From the NCBI RefSeq assembly GCF_002157625.1, contig NZ_BDMM01000004.1, forward strand, positions 1 through 64,000: a stretch of 64,000 nt of DNA, given 5' to 3'. This document shows, piece by piece, positions 34,992 through 44,231 of the stretch. Numbering within the stretch: position 1 is the stretch's first letter; the number at the start of each line of letters is the position of its first letter. The position numbers were made by a program, and so were the translations under genes. The notes below the pieces were generated by a model. That model saw only the letters and a program-made list of their open reading frames with translations. It did not search any database and was not told the origin of the DNA. The stretch comes from Brevundimonas sp. SH203. GTDB lineage: Bacteria; Pseudomonadota; Alphaproteobacteria; Caulobacterales; Caulobacteraceae.

Positions 34992-35021
34992 AAAACCGCC
35001 TGACGTTGGTTAGGCGGTTTT
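34992..35021. terminator. Perfect 10-bp hairpin with T/A tracts
   Basis: AAAACCGCCT/AGGCGGTTTT with a 10-base loop. The flanking A and T runs let it work as a terminator in either direction. It lies 24 bp upstream of the resolvase start and could insulate it. Confidence 0.55.
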
Positions 35022-35044
35022 GTACGGCGCTCATGGAGGTACGA

Positions 35045-35791
35045 ATGAAGGCGGTCGCCTACTATCGGGTCAGCACCGCTGCACAGGGACGAAGCGGTCT
35101 CGGCCTCGACGCTCAGAAATCTGCTGTCGACAATCTGGCTCAGCAGCGTCGCCTCGTTTTGTTGACCGAGTTTACGGAGGTTGAGAGCGGCAAGCGAAAC
35201 ACCCGTCCCCAGCTAGCGGCTGCCCTGAACCAGGCCAAACTCACAGGGGCCGTTCTGGTGATAGCCAAGCTTGACAGGCTTTCCCGCAACGCCGCCTTAC
35301 TTCTAACGCTCAGAGACAGCGGCGTTCGTTTCATCACCGCCGACATACCCGACGCCAATGATCTCACGATTGGCGTATTGGCCGTGATCGCTCAGGCCGA
35401 ACGAGAAGCCATTTCCCGCCGGACTAAAGAAGCCCTGTCGATAATCAAACAGCGTCTTGCCGATGGCCAGCCGTACACATCCCCCCGATCCGGGCGTCAG
35501 CTTATCCGTCTAGGCAACCCGAATGGGACCAAAGCCATCCAAGAGGCGATGAAGGCGAACGCCAATGCCGTAGCTGCCGTGCAGGCTGGGGCTGTCCAAC
35601 GAGCTCGTGATCTAGAGGAAACCCTGAATCATTGGAGGACAGCAGGCGTGACATCCCCCTCTGCCATTGCCCGCCGTCTGAACGATGCCGGTATTTTGAC
35701 AGCACGGTCGAGAACTTGGCACCCTTCTACCGTCCAAAATCTACTCAGGCGTATCGACCACGTAGAAGGCGATTCCGATAGAACTCCCTGA
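35045..35791 (+). CDS. Serine recombinase (resolvase/invertase family)
   Basis: 248 residues from ATG 35045 after GGAGG. The catalytic domain shows the nucleophile Ser in AYYRVSTAAQGRSGLGL, VESGKRNTRPQL, LVIAKLDRLSRNAA and AVIAQAEREAISRRTKEAL. The C-terminal part (SPSAIARRLNDAGILTARSR) is a small HTH_7-like DNA-binding segment. It is probably a resolvase or inversion enzyme. A second recombinase type within one island suggests either dimer resolution or an earlier, separate insertion. Confidence 0.93.
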   Translation: MKAVAYYRVSTAAQGRSGLGLDAQKSAVDNLAQQRRLVLLTEFTEVESGKRNTRPQLAAALNQAKLTGAVLVIAKLDRLSRNAALLLTLRDSGVRFITADIPDANDLTIGVLAVIAQAEREAISRRTKEALSIIKQRLADGQPYTSPRSGRQLIRLGNPNGTKAIQEAMKANANAVAAVQAGAVQRARDLEETLNHWRTAGVTSPSAIARRLNDAGILTARSRTWHPSTVQNLLRRIDHVEGDSDRTP

Positions 35792-35877
35792 CATTTCGCC
35801 CCTCGCTTACAGACTATTTCAGCTTCCATTTTATCGGTTGTGTTGCCACTTTGTTCGAAACACCAACGGAGTTCGAA

Positions 35878-37731
35878 GTGGACAATTCTGGAAATCTGAA
35901 AGCGCTCTCGGAAGACGAGGCCTCTGCGGCCGACGTCGAGGCGATCGATTTCGAAGAGGCCATCAAAGATTCTCCACTGGCTGAAGCTGGTGGTCTGGAC
36001 AGTCTATTCATTGCCGCTGGCAAGACCGCCGAGGCAGATGGCGATGCTCAGGCGGTCAGGGTTTTCCGCCTTCTCGGCGGTGTGTGCAGTTTTCACTTCA
36101 AGCCTTCAGATCCCGCCGAGCCCTTCGGCTCAATGTTCTCCAACGGTCAAAATCGGTCGCCAATTCCATCCGACTATCGAAACGACCAGGCATCAGCCGC
36201 CTTAACCGCTGCACTTAAGAAGGCCAAACACCCAGGCCTTAGAGCGAGACTGGCTGATACACTCTGGCTGAATGACAAGAAGAACCGTTCTGCGGCCGAA
36301 GCCGCTATCTCGGGCTATATCGATTGCGCTTCCGGCTTGATCGAGGGAGCCCTTAAACCGAGATTTGGCAAAGAAGCTGAGTTTCCATACGAAGGTATAG
36401 ATCTTCTTCGAAGAGCTCTTCGTATTGCCAGAAACATCAGCGGACGAGGCGATCTACCTGCGAACGTTGTGGACGGCGCAAAAGCAATGTTGGCTGCCAC
36501 CACGGCGGACTTAGGTTGCTGGCTCAGCACAGCAAAGCTCTGCTTTCAATACGACATTTTTGAGCCGCTAACCATCGCTGTCGCCGCCGAACAATATGCA
36601 ACTACGAGCGCAGATAAGGATCCGACGCTTCTCCAACGTGTCTGGCAGCTTGCAGCAGCCGGGTACAAGGAGGCTAAGGATCAAGACAACGCCACCCGTT
36701 GCGAGATCGAAGCTGCCGAACAACTCGTGCGTATGGCCCGGCAAATGAACGGCATGGCGAGCGCAAGTTGGCTCATGGATGCGATTAACACATTCCGCCG
36801 AATTCGAGGCACGAGGGAACGCCGTAAAATTCTTGAGGCAGAGCTTCGGGAAAGTCAGAAAGATGCACTCGATCAGATGGGGAGCGTAAGCCACCGAGTG
36901 GATCTGACCGAATTGGTTGAAGCCACGCTTTCAGAATTTGAGGGTCTCTCTCTAGGCATCAAACTAGGCCTACTGGCCGATTTAGCTCGCTCGAGACCGA
37001 TGGAAGACCTCAAAAAGGAAGCCCTCAAAATATCTCGATCCTCCCCCCTGTCATCTTTGTTTGGAACGACCAGAGTGGATGCAGAAGGAAAGGTCATATT
37101 CCGATCACCGGGCGGGAACCTAGACGGCAACGAGGATGAGCAGGCGCTGCGCCATACGATTTCCCGCAACCAAGGCCCCTATCGACAGACAATGATTGCC
37201 GGGCAGTTTGAGCCAGTTCGTCGGCACATTGCCTCACTGTACGCCCTGGAAGAGCGGCACTTCATGCCGATTGTCAGCCACAGTCCATTCGTTCCTCCAG
37301 AGAACGAGTACATTTTCGCTCTGGGCTTCGCTCGGATGATGCAGGGAGATGCAGTGTCGGCTACTCACATCCTGCTGCCACAACTTGAAAATTCTTTGAG
37401 ATACGTACTGAAGCAAGTGGGCACAGATCCATCCATGATTCAGTCTGATCTAATCCAAGAAGACCGATCCATATCTGCCCTTTTAAGCGACCATCGAGAC
37501 CTTCTAGGGAAATTACTTTCAGAACCTGTCATCGACGAGATAGATCTCATCTTTCATGATCGAGCCGGACCAGCTCTTCGCCATGAAATGGCCCATGGAA
37601 AAATAACCACCGATCACTGCTTCAGTTATGAAGCAAAATATGCTTGCTGGTTTATATATCGATTAACTTGTATGAGGCTATTCGAACACTGGAACGATCA
37701 CATCGTGCCAGCTATAGAGCGAGAAATTTAG
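35878..37731 (+). CDS. DUF4209-like protein with C-terminal R-x4-H (HEPN-like) motif
   Basis: About 617 residues. I chose GTG 35878 because CGGAG lies six bases upstream; TTG 35851 has no ribosome-binding site. The N-terminal region is acidic (DNSGNLKALSEDEASAADVE). The bulk is helical and repeat-like (about 150-400). The last ~130 residues resemble the DUF4209 domain: ILLPQLENSLRYVLKQVG, then LIFHDRAGPALRHEMAHGKI and YACWFIYRLTCMRLFEHW. RHEMAH fits the R-x4-H signature of HEPN RNases. The AT-rich codon use differs from core genes. Such proteins often occur in defence-type cargo; an antiviral role is inference. Confidence 0.7.
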   Translation: MDNSGNLKALSEDEASAADVEAIDFEEAIKDSPLAEAGGLDSLFIAAGKTAEADGDAQAVRVFRLLGGVCSFHFKPSDPAEPFGSMFSNGQNRSPIPSDYRNDQASAALTAALKKAKHPGLRARLADTLWLNDKKNRSAAEAAISGYIDCASGLIEGALKPRFGKEAEFPYEGIDLLRRALRIARNISGRGDLPANVVDGAKAMLAATTADLGCWLSTAKLCFQYDIFEPLTIAVAAEQYATTSADKDPTLLQRVWQLAAAGYKEAKDQDNATRCEIEAAEQLVRMARQMNGMASASWLMDAINTFRRIRGTRERRKILEAELRESQKDALDQMGSVSHRVDLTELVEATLSEFEGLSLGIKLGLLADLARSRPMEDLKKEALKISRSSPLSSLFGTTRVDAEGKVIFRSPGGNLDGNEDEQALRHTISRNQGPYRQTMIAGQFEPVRRHIASLYALEERHFMPIVSHSPFVPPENEYIFALGFARMMQGDAVSATHILLPQLENSLRYVLKQVGTDPSMIQSDLIQEDRSISALLSDHRDLLGKLLSEPVIDEIDLIFHDRAGPALRHEMAHGKITTDHCFSYEAKYACWFIYRLTCMRLFEHWNDHIVPAIEREI

Positions 37732-37932
37732 CACCTTACCCGACCACCGTCCGCCCCGCTTAAATTAACCTCCTCACTTCGCTCGTCGGTGGCCTTCGGC
37801 CCTTTTATCCTTATCTTACAGTCAGCTTTAGACATGTCTCTATAATCAAGGCGATCCAGGCGGATCGCCAAGCTTGGGACTAGGGGGTCAAGGGAAACCG
37901 TCTGCGCTCGGCTTTATGGATTATCCCGTCAA

Positions 37933-38517
37933 TTACGACAGGGCAGACGACCGATATGGAAGCGAGCAGTTGTGAAGATCGACGTTGTCGAACCCGTGAC
38001 TGCTGCGAACGGTTTTGCGGGCATAGCTAGATGCTCCGGCGAAGTCGTAGACATCTTGGGCATCTTGAGCGGTGTGACGTCGAGCTTCTGGATCCGCATC
38101 AACCCACTCTGACACGATCAATGCCCCTGCATCCAAAGAGGCAGGGTTAGCTTTCAAGGCCAAGCTTCCTTCGGGCACGCCAACAATGAGGTGGGTGTGC
38201 AAGCCTTCATTCAGACTACGCTCTTGTACGGCATAGACGGCAAGCCGCACTGCTTTTTTGCGAGAATAATGCGTTCCAAAAAGTTTGCCGTTGACCCGAT
38301 GCAAGACCTTGCCGACTTCAGCGGTCATGATGCCTGGGGTGAATGCCCGACGGGTTGTTAGGGTCACAAAATAGCGATCCGGGCAGCCACGGATGGCTCG
38401 CTCAAGCTCTGGAAGGCGAGCGAGTTCATTCCAGTTCCGGCCACTATCATCCAGCACGGAAATAGACACACGGGCGGTGTCATAGGGGTGGAAGTTTTGA
38501 GGCGTGGGGACAGGCAT
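37933..38517 (-). CDS. HUH-endonuclease-like replication initiator protein
   Basis: 194 residues from ATG 38517. It has the layout of small rolling-circle Rep/relaxase-type proteins: motif 1 YFVTLTTRRAF (about 50-60), motif 2 GLHTHLIVGVP with paired histidines (about 106-116), and motif 3 YDFAGASSYARKTV with a candidate catalytic Tyr and Lys. The match is by motif order only. It lies next to the right att, preceded by an inverted repeat at 38542-38573 that could be its origin or operator. This suggests the excised island may replicate as a circle. Confidence 0.55.
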   Translation of the reverse strand: MPVPTPQNFHPYDTARVSISVLDDSGRNWNELARLPELERAIRGCPDRYFVTLTTRRAFTPGIMTAEVGKVLHRVNGKLFGTHYSRKKAVRLAVYAVQERSLNEGLHTHLIVGVPEGSLALKANPASLDAGALIVSEWVDADPEARRHTAQDAQDVYDFAGASSYARKTVRSSHGFDNVDLHNCSLPYRSSALS

Positions 38518-38541
38518 GAGGGAAAAGAAGTGTGACGTGGG

Positions 38542-38573
38542 AATGAGGTTGATGTTATTGAATTTACCTCATT
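38542..38573. repeat. Inverted repeat upstream of the HUH-like gene
   Basis: AATGAGGT (38542-38549) and ACCTCATT (38566-38573), perfect 8-bp arms with a 16-base AT-rich centre, 24 bp upstream of the gene start. A possible nick-site hairpin or operator. Confidence 0.5.
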
Positions 38574-38693
38574 ATTTAGGCCACACGTCCTCCCAGTAGG
38601 CCGCCCACATGAAAGAAAATTTCGGTAAAATAATCCGACCAAGACCGATTTAAATAGCTGATTTTTCTATATAAATATGCGTCCCATCGCTTT

Positions 38694-38736
38694 CGTAATG
38701 AGGGGGTCGCGTGTTCGAGTCACGCAAGCGGCACCA
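38694..38736 (+). repeat. Attachment site copy 2 (junction of islands 1 and 2)
   Basis: 43 bp matching the 3' half of tRNA-Thr at 39 positions. The four changes are in the T stem and are compensatory (GCGTG with CACGC instead of AGGTG with CACCT), so the fragment derives from a real tRNA gene. An AT-rich stretch lies just upstream. Confidence 0.88.
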
Positions 38737-38827
38737 CCTTCCCAGAGCAGCGCTAGCTTTGACGCCCGGCCGGGATAAGCCGGAAGGCGCTTCCGCGTGG
38801 GAGTTGCGTGGGTATGCGGTGGGAAGG
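38737..38827 (+). repeat. 91-bp repeat downstream of att copy 2
   Basis: It matches 59122-59212 at 83 of 91 positions without gaps, including GCTTTGACGCCCGGC and GGATAAGCCGGAAGGCGC. It does not follow the intact tRNA. It may be a conserved island end with recombinase arm sites. A protein-like open frame on the minus strand here is only a by-product of the repeated tRNA fragment. Confidence 0.75.
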
Positions 38828-38896
38828 GCTTTGTGGTGCCTGGGCCTCATCCGGGTCGGTGGAAAAGCCGCACCAAGGCGGTATTGATTCGGCCAG

Positions 38897-39814
38897 CTAC
38901 CGCCGGGTCACCTGACAGTCCGACCCAATAATCAGAACTGGCCCCTCCTGCTTGTACGCAGCGCCGTCCGCGAAGGCTCTGCGCTTGGCTTCGCATACTT
39001 GGGGCGTCAGCAAGTGAAGGTCGACGTTCTGGTGGGGCCCCACAGCGGAAAAGCCGGCCTCCACACTCAGACCACCACGATCCGTTAGCAAGTAGCGGGC
39101 GTGCATGTCCTCGCCTGCGTCGCGCTCGGCCCAGGCATGAAGCGAAATGGACATCCCAGCGGGTATGACGCCGGCCAGTGATCTTGGGATCCGTCGTTCA
39201 AGTTCGTCGGTCGGCGGACGCCGGTCATTTTCTCGATAGTGGATTTGAAGCTTGGCCCCGACATTTCCTGAGGCGGCTACTGCAGCCAAGCAGGTTCGCA
39301 AGGTTTCCACGTAGGGCAGTTCCAACACGCTGAAAAACGGGTCCACGAACCATATCTCTCGGGAATAGCTGAGCAGTGGCCCCATCGCCTCTGCCAGCGC
39401 GGCTCCGGTCCGTTGGACTTGCCATCCGTGAGAGCTCTGGAACAGAGGAACTTCCTCATCGACATCCGCGGCAACGAGTACATCGTCGCGCCCATCTGAG
39501 TTCTGGTCTGCTATGATCGCGTGGAACGGTGACACGGCCTGCTGGGCCACGGCATTGGCAAACCATTCCAGTTCTGGGTCGTAGTTTCGGCCACTGCGAA
39601 CCAAAGCACTCTTCGCCCGTGCGAGGAGGGTTTCGACGCGCTTGCGGTCCATGTCACTTAAGTCGGCAGCCGCTTCGTGGACCGCTCTCTGCCACTGCTT
39701 GGGAAATGCCGCGATCAGCCGGCCGCGATCAAATCCGAACTTCTCAAGGAGATACTTGCATTGACGCCAGTCAGCGCCGACCACCTTGGGTTCAAGCCCG
39801 AATTCCAAGAGCAC
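38897..39814 (-). CDS. PLD-like domain protein downstream of the restriction operon
   Basis: 305 residues. The GTG start shares one base with the stop of the ATPase gene (TAGTG), so it is translationally coupled. The N-terminal ~90 residues are helical and charged. The rest looks like a phospholipase-D-type nuclease domain: SREIWFVDPFFSVLELPYVE, then HARYLLTD at 238-245, a variant H-x-R-x4-D of the HxK(x4)D motif, followed by GGLSVEAGFSAVG. Only one such motif is seen, so it would act as a dimer. Lysine to arginine in the motif may alter or abolish catalysis. Possibly the effector of the upstream ATPase. Confidence 0.6.
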   Translation of the reverse strand: MLLEFGLEPKVVGADWRQCKYLLEKFGFDRGRLIAAFPKQWQRAVHEAAADLSDMDRKRVETLLARAKSALVRSGRNYDPELEWFANAVAQQAVSPFHAIIADQNSDGRDDVLVAADVDEEVPLFQSSHGWQVQRTGAALAEAMGPLLSYSREIWFVDPFFSVLELPYVETLRTCLAAVAASGNVGAKLQIHYRENDRRPPTDELERRIPRSLAGVIPAGMSISLHAWAERDAGEDMHARYLLTDRGGLSVEAGFSAVGPHQNVDLHLLTPQVCEAKRRAFADGAAYKQEGPVLIIGSDCQVTRR

Positions 39815-41505
39815 TAAAAAAGCTCCTCGGCGCGCTCATCAAAGAAGCCCTTCGGCCACCGATCAATGAATTCACCTTCGTTGTCGACGCGAAGGGGACG
39901 GAAGCGCACGCCATCGCCATCGTTCTCGACGTAGATGACTGAGAGGTTCTCGGGCGCTAGTCCGATCACGCCAGGTGGGAGCTCGCCTTCGCTCGCCTCG
40001 CGGATGCGGCGAAGCAGGCGCAGCATGATGTGCTCGCTGTGAGTCTCGATAAGCAGCGCCTTGCCCGGCCCAATGGTGCTTTCGCTGACTTGGACGGCGT
40101 GAATGAAGAGATCGCCAAGGCCCACCTGGACCGCAGGGTGAACGTGAAGTTCGGGCTGTTCGACCGCGAGGATGCCAGAGCTGTTTTGGAGGGCGCCGAC
40201 GATGACAGGAACCATTTGCGATATGCCGACGCCGACATCGCTCGGAGCGACGACGATGCCTTTCTCGAAATCGCGAAGGGCAATGTCAGAGCGTGAGGCC
40301 AATCCTGCGTAGAGCTCTTGCAGTACGCCTAGATCATCTTCTGTGAGCCCGCGCTCGAAGAGCTGATGCATCGCTCCGGGCACCGGGATTTCTTTAAACT
40401 CGACTTTTTCCAGCCGATAGCCGGTTTGAAGCCGCTCGTCGCCCGAGAGCCACGCGTTGACCTCAACAAGGAGCTTCCCTGACGTGTCCGTGTAGAGAAG
40501 ATCCCATGCCGCGAGGCCCTGCGCCCAGCGGGCCTCGTCCGGTGAAAGTCGGGGTCTGTAGGTTCGGCTCGGGATTTCACGGAGGGGGCCGATGTAGGTC
40601 ACGGTGCCGAGGTAATCGCGGATGATGCGCACGGGGCCGAGTACTAGCTCGTCGAGCAGCCGGCGAAGTCCACGCACGCGCGGAGTCGAACTTTCCAGTT
40701 CGAACTTCCTCGCGTCGGGGTCACGAAGATCGACGACTAGGGGTCGATCCAGATCGGGCAGCGCTCCTAGCGTTGTCCCGACCGCAATTCGGAATTGGTC
40801 ATCTTCGGTGTTCGTTGTCTGCCGGTCGAGCGCGACCTCGCGCGCAAGCTGCGCAACCTCATCCTCTAGGGGGCTACTGGCATAATGCGCTTCAACTTCA
40901 TCAGGTTCGTCGTGCGGATCTGTGATCCGCCGCAGCAGAGGGTGCTCGAAATTGAACTCGGTCAGTTGTGCGCGGCCCGCCTGGGCTGGCGAGTGAATGG
41001 CCGCCACTGAATCGCCGTTCATCTCGACGCGGAGCGCCGCGATAAATGGGCCTCGCAGCTGCTCGCTCCAGCGAATCTCGACTTCAAGGCCGACTTCTTC
41101 GACGACCGCAAAGTCCTGTAGCTCCGTGTTTTCTCCGACCAGATAGCGGAGCCTTAGCTCTTCGAATTCGGCATCAGTGAGAGACCCGCCAGAGTTAAGC
41201 GGCAAGCGCTCATCTCCCTGCCGGTCGGTCAGGTCGAGCTTGACCTTGAGCCTGATCGGCCGAGCCAGGTCATGGTCATGAACGAGCGTCGCAAACCCGC
41301 CGAGATCAATCAGGCCGCCGGCGATTGTCTGGTCGGGGTCCGCGTTGTTGCGCTCAAGAATTTCGCGGAGGTAGTGCAGCGATTGAAGGATCGTGCTTTT
41401 ACCGGCGCTGTTCGGGCCGAAGAGGAGCGTGATCGGCTTCAGATCGATGATCTGTGCGTTGCCGATCCCTTTGAAGTTCTCGATCTCAATCCGGCTTAGG
41501 CGCAT
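39814..41505 (-). CDS. AAA/ABC-type ATPase with C-terminal DUF3696
   Basis: 563 residues. Walker A is GPNSAGKST at 30-38 in the SMC/OLD-like context MRLSRIEIENFKGIGNAQII. A long insertion follows, then Walker B ILAVEQPELHVHPAVQ and the His switch LLIETHSEH, and a C-terminal DUF3696-type end (LRVDNEGEFIDRWPKGFFDE). The ATG is nine bases after the hsdS stop and its AGGA lies within hsdS, so it belongs to the restriction operon. Related ATPases serve as sensors or motors in several defence systems, but this family has no assigned function I can name. Confidence 0.85.
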   Translation of the reverse strand: MRLSRIEIENFKGIGNAQIIDLKPITLLFGPNSAGKSTILQSLHYLREILERNNADPDQTIAGGLIDLGGFATLVHDHDLARPIRLKVKLDLTDRQGDERLPLNSGGSLTDAEFEELRLRYLVGENTELQDFAVVEEVGLEVEIRWSEQLRGPFIAALRVEMNGDSVAAIHSPAQAGRAQLTEFNFEHPLLRRITDPHDEPDEVEAHYASSPLEDEVAQLAREVALDRQTTNTEDDQFRIAVGTTLGALPDLDRPLVVDLRDPDARKFELESSTPRVRGLRRLLDELVLGPVRIIRDYLGTVTYIGPLREIPSRTYRPRLSPDEARWAQGLAAWDLLYTDTSGKLLVEVNAWLSGDERLQTGYRLEKVEFKEIPVPGAMHQLFERGLTEDDLGVLQELYAGLASRSDIALRDFEKGIVVAPSDVGVGISQMVPVIVGALQNSSGILAVEQPELHVHPAVQVGLGDLFIHAVQVSESTIGPGKALLIETHSEHIMLRLLRRIREASEGELPPGVIGLAPENLSVIYVENDGDGVRFRPLRVDNEGEFIDRWPKGFFDERAEELF

Positions 41506-41514
41506 GTGGCGTTC

Positions 41515-42711
41515 CTATAGCTCGCCGCAAAAAGCGCGTTGGGAAAGAGACGAGAATAGCGCTTCTGACGACAGCAGATCACTAGAAAGTCTGACATGAG
41601 CTGTATTTACGCCGTGAAAAATCCGGTCGAAGGAAGCCAAGCTTTCCTTGTCGGGAATCGCCATTTCAAGAGGATACAGATCCCCTTTATTAAGCTGAGG
41701 AACCGTGCTGCCGTTTGAAATGCTTGCCAAATCTAGCATCTCGAACCATACGCGAAGATATGGCCATGACACAGGCGAGTGCGTTTTTGGCGCAACCGCC
41801 ATCAAGTTAGGATCAAGAATGCATGACCTTCCGAGCACACGCTTCTTGTTTGTTGCAATTGCTCCCCCCCTCTTGGGAAACACAATCGCGTTCTTCGGAG
41901 CGACGATCGCAGCGCCAGCCTTCGTCTTCTCTGACAACCATTCTCTAGCAGACATCACAGTCTGCTCGTTTCCCGGAAGATTGAGATCGCCAACCTTCAA
42001 CAGAAGATAGCCGCCGTCCTGTTCGGAGTATGGTTCGCCAGCAGGCAACGAATTGCCGGCGAACAAATCACAAATCTCGGCGAGAGGGCGCGTCTTTAGG
42101 GCCGGACTAGGTTGCTTCGGTCGTCCGAACATCTCTAGGAACACCGACTTCAGGAACTCATCCGCAAGCACCAGCACCTGTTCGCGCTTGCGGCGGATGG
42201 CATCGGCCTTGTCGAGAGTCACCGCGATCCGGCGTTGTTCATCAAGGCTCGGAAATGGCACCTCATAGGAGTCTAGTTCCGACTTCCTGATGTTTTTGAT
42301 GCCAACACCAGACGAGTTTCGTGTCCAGTCACGGAATCTCGGGGTCTGAAGGTAGTGAAATAAGTATCTCGGGTCGCATTTGCCGAGCTTGGGCCGAACA
42401 ACTGCGCAGAACGCACCGAATGAACCAATCCAATCTTGATCGGCGAACGCCGTCTTGCCGACAATCTCCGCGCTGCCCGAAGACGTGCACATAACGATAT
42501 CGCCGCCACGGAGCCGCTGCTTCTCCGATACCATTCCCTCTGGGATGTAAACCAAATCACTATCCAAAATCAGATGACTTTGAATGTTGCCTGCTCGCAG
42601 AACGGGGGTGTAACCCTCCCGTGGCTCAGCAACTGCGTCGCCCTTGGAGAAGGTGACACCTCGAACTACCTCGGCCTTTTCGGTCAGTGGTGATGGTGCC
42701 ACACCGCTCAT
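41515..42711 (-). CDS. hsdS: Type I restriction enzyme specificity subunit
   Basis: 398 residues with two target-recognition regions. The first ends in the conserved helix with [20 protein letters not shown] and [20 protein letters not shown]. The second covers [15 protein letters not shown] to [15 protein letters not shown], with a shorter final conserved helix. It sets the bipartite DNA target of the complex. The ATG overlaps the hsdM stop by four bases. The target sequence cannot be read from the protein. Confidence 0.93.
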   Translation of the reverse strand: MSGVAPSPLTEKAEVVRGVTFSKGDAVAEPREGYTPVLRAGNIQSHLILDSDLVYIPEGMVSEKQRLRGGDIVMCTSSGSAEIVGKTAFADQDWIGSFGAFCAVVRPKLGKCDPRYLFHYLQTPRFRDWTRNSSGVGIKNIRKSELDSYEVPFPSLDEQRRIAVTLDKADAIRRKREQVLVLADEFLKSVFLEMFGRPKQPSPALKTRPLAEICDLFAGNSLPAGEPYSEQDGGYLLLKVGDLNLPGNEQTVMSAREWLSEKTKAGAAIVAPKNAIVFPKRGGAIATNKKRVLGRSCILDPNLMAVAPKTHSPVSWPYLRVWFEMLDLASISNGSTVPQLNKGDLYPLEMAIPDKESLASFDRIFHGVNTAHVRLSSDLLSSEALFSSLSQRAFCGEL

Positions 42712-44231
42712 CCGAGCAGCTCTTCTAACTCGGCGAGATCGGCCGCGATGTCGTTGTTCAGCTTCTTCATACGCTCCAAAATGACCGCAGGCGCCTCGTA
42801 CTCCTGCGCGACGTGCGGGCGAACCTTGTACTTGTTCAATGACAGGTCATAGTTGGCCTCACGGATGTCCTCCGCAGGTACCACGAATGCCTTCTGCGTG
42901 CGGTCCGTATCGCGCTTGCCGCTGCGATTGCGCCAGGCGGCAAGACAGGCTGGCAGATCATTCGCTTCCACGGGATCGCGCTTGTCGTCCAACGAATAGC
43001 CATCCGCTTCGACATCATAGAAGAAGACGTCGTCCGTTCGCCCGCCCTTGGTGAAAACGAGAATGCCCGTTGAGACCCCCGCATATGGCTTGAACACCCC
43101 GCTCGGCAGCGAAATCACTGCTTCGAGTTGGTTCTGATCCAGCAACAGCTTGCGGAGCGCAACGTGGGCGGTTGAGGAACCGAACAGCACACCGTCTGGC
43201 ACAATTGTCGCCGACCGCCCGCCCTTCTTTAACATTCGCAGGATCAGCACAACGAAGAGCAGCTCTGTCTTCTTGGTCTTCACCTGGCGCAGCAGCGAGG
43301 CATGCACGTCCTCGAAATCCAGGCTGCCCTTGAAAGGTGGATTTGCGAGGATGACGTTGAAGCCGTCGCTGGCCGCCCTCGGGAACTTGTCGGTGAAGCC
43401 GGCGCTCAGCGTGTCCTGATAGTGGATGTCAGGATCATCGACGCCGTGCAGCATGAGGTTCATCGCCGCGATACGGAGCATCGTGGCGTCGAAGTCGAAG
43501 CCGTGGAACATCGCGCTGCGGATGTGCTCGCGGTGGGGCTCCAACAGGTCTCCGGAGTAGATCTTCTCTGTCTTACCCGTGTCGGGATCAGTCTCCTGAA
43601 GCACGCCCTCAGGCGAAGTGTAGGTCTCAAGGAGATACTGCATGGCCTGAACAAGGAAGCCGCCCGTGCCGCAGGCCGGATCGCTAATGGTGTCCGTCGG
43701 CTTGGGCTCCAGCATGTCGACCATTAGCCGGATGATGTGGCGAGGCGTGCGGAACTGGCCGTTGATTCCGGCCGTCGTCAGCTTACTGAGAAGGTATTCA
43801 TAGAGATCGCCTTTCGCGTCGCCCTCGGTGAGCGGCAGCTGGTCGATCATGTTGACCGCTTTGACCAGAAGGCTCGGCTTCTGAATCATGAGCTGCGCGT
43901 CTTTCATGAACTCGGCGAACGCGGTGCCGCTCGTGGACGCTTTCCTGAAGTGTGGGAACACCTTGTCGCGGACGAGGGGAAGCATAGCGTCGGCCCCGAG
44001 GTGGCGGAACTGCGACCAGCGCAGGCTCTGCTCATCGTCCGAGAAGCGCCGCTGAAACGAACGGCCTGTGCGCTTCATGCGGTTCTCGTCACGCGTCTCG
44101 TTGATATCGAGGAGGCGTGCGAACATGAGAAACGTGATCTGTTCGATCACTGTGAGCGGGTTGGTTATGCCCCCCTGCCAGAATTCGGTCCAAAGCGCAT
44201 CTACGCGCCGCTTTAGGTCCCCCGTAATCAC
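42708..44231 (-). CDS. hsdM: Type I restriction enzyme methyltransferase subunit
   Basis: 507 residues. An N-terminal HsdM helical domain ([17 protein letters not shown]) precedes the N6-adenine methyltransferase domain: SAM motif [14 protein letters not shown] near residue 184 and catalytic motif NPPFKGS near residue 295. A coiled-coil C-terminus contacts HsdS. It modifies host DNA for self-protection and is part of the restriction complex. It overlaps hsdR and hsdS by four bases each. Confidence 0.96.
   Translation of the reverse strand: MITGDLKRRVDALWTEFWQGGITNPLTVIEQITFLMFARLLDINETRDENRMKRTGRSFQRRFSDDEQSLRWSQFRHLGADAMLPLVRDKVFPHFRKASTSGTAFAEFMKDAQLMIQKPSLLVKAVNMIDQLPLTEGDAKGDLYEYLLSKLTTAGINGQFRTPRHIIRLMVDMLEPKPTDTISDPACGTGGFLVQAMQYLLETYTSPEGVLQETDPDTGKTEKIYSGDLLEPHREHIRSAMFHGFDFDATMLRIAAMNLMLHGVDDPDIHYQDTLSAGFTDKFPRAASDGFNVILANPPFKGSLDFEDVHASLLRQVKTKKTELLFVVLILRMLKKGGRSATIVPDGVLFGSSTAHVALRKLLLDQNQLEAVISLPSGVFKPYAGVSTGILVFTKGGRTDDVFFYDVEADGYSLDDKRDPVEANDLPACLAAWRNRSGKRDTDRTQKAFVVPAEDIREANYDLSLNKYKVRPHVAQEYEAPAVILERMKKLNNDIAADLAELEELLG

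Larger units (their letters stand above)
28975..38736. mobile_element. Genomic island 1 at tRNA-Thr
   Basis: About 9.8 kb bounded by the 43-bp direct repeats. It carries a tyrosine integrase, a serine recombinase, a HUH-type replication-initiator-like protein, two XRE regulators and cargo of unknown function. Base composition is visibly more AT-rich than the flanking genes, most clearly at 32600-32850, 35800-37900 and 38520-38690. No conjugation genes are seen, so it would need a helper to transfer. Confidence 0.85.

Noticed and set aside
38650..38850. Apparent small protein ending in RDSNTRPPHYESDG on the minus strand
   Set aside because: The sequence is the reverse of the tRNA-Thr fragment and its flank; such peptides are common false calls over tRNA remnants.
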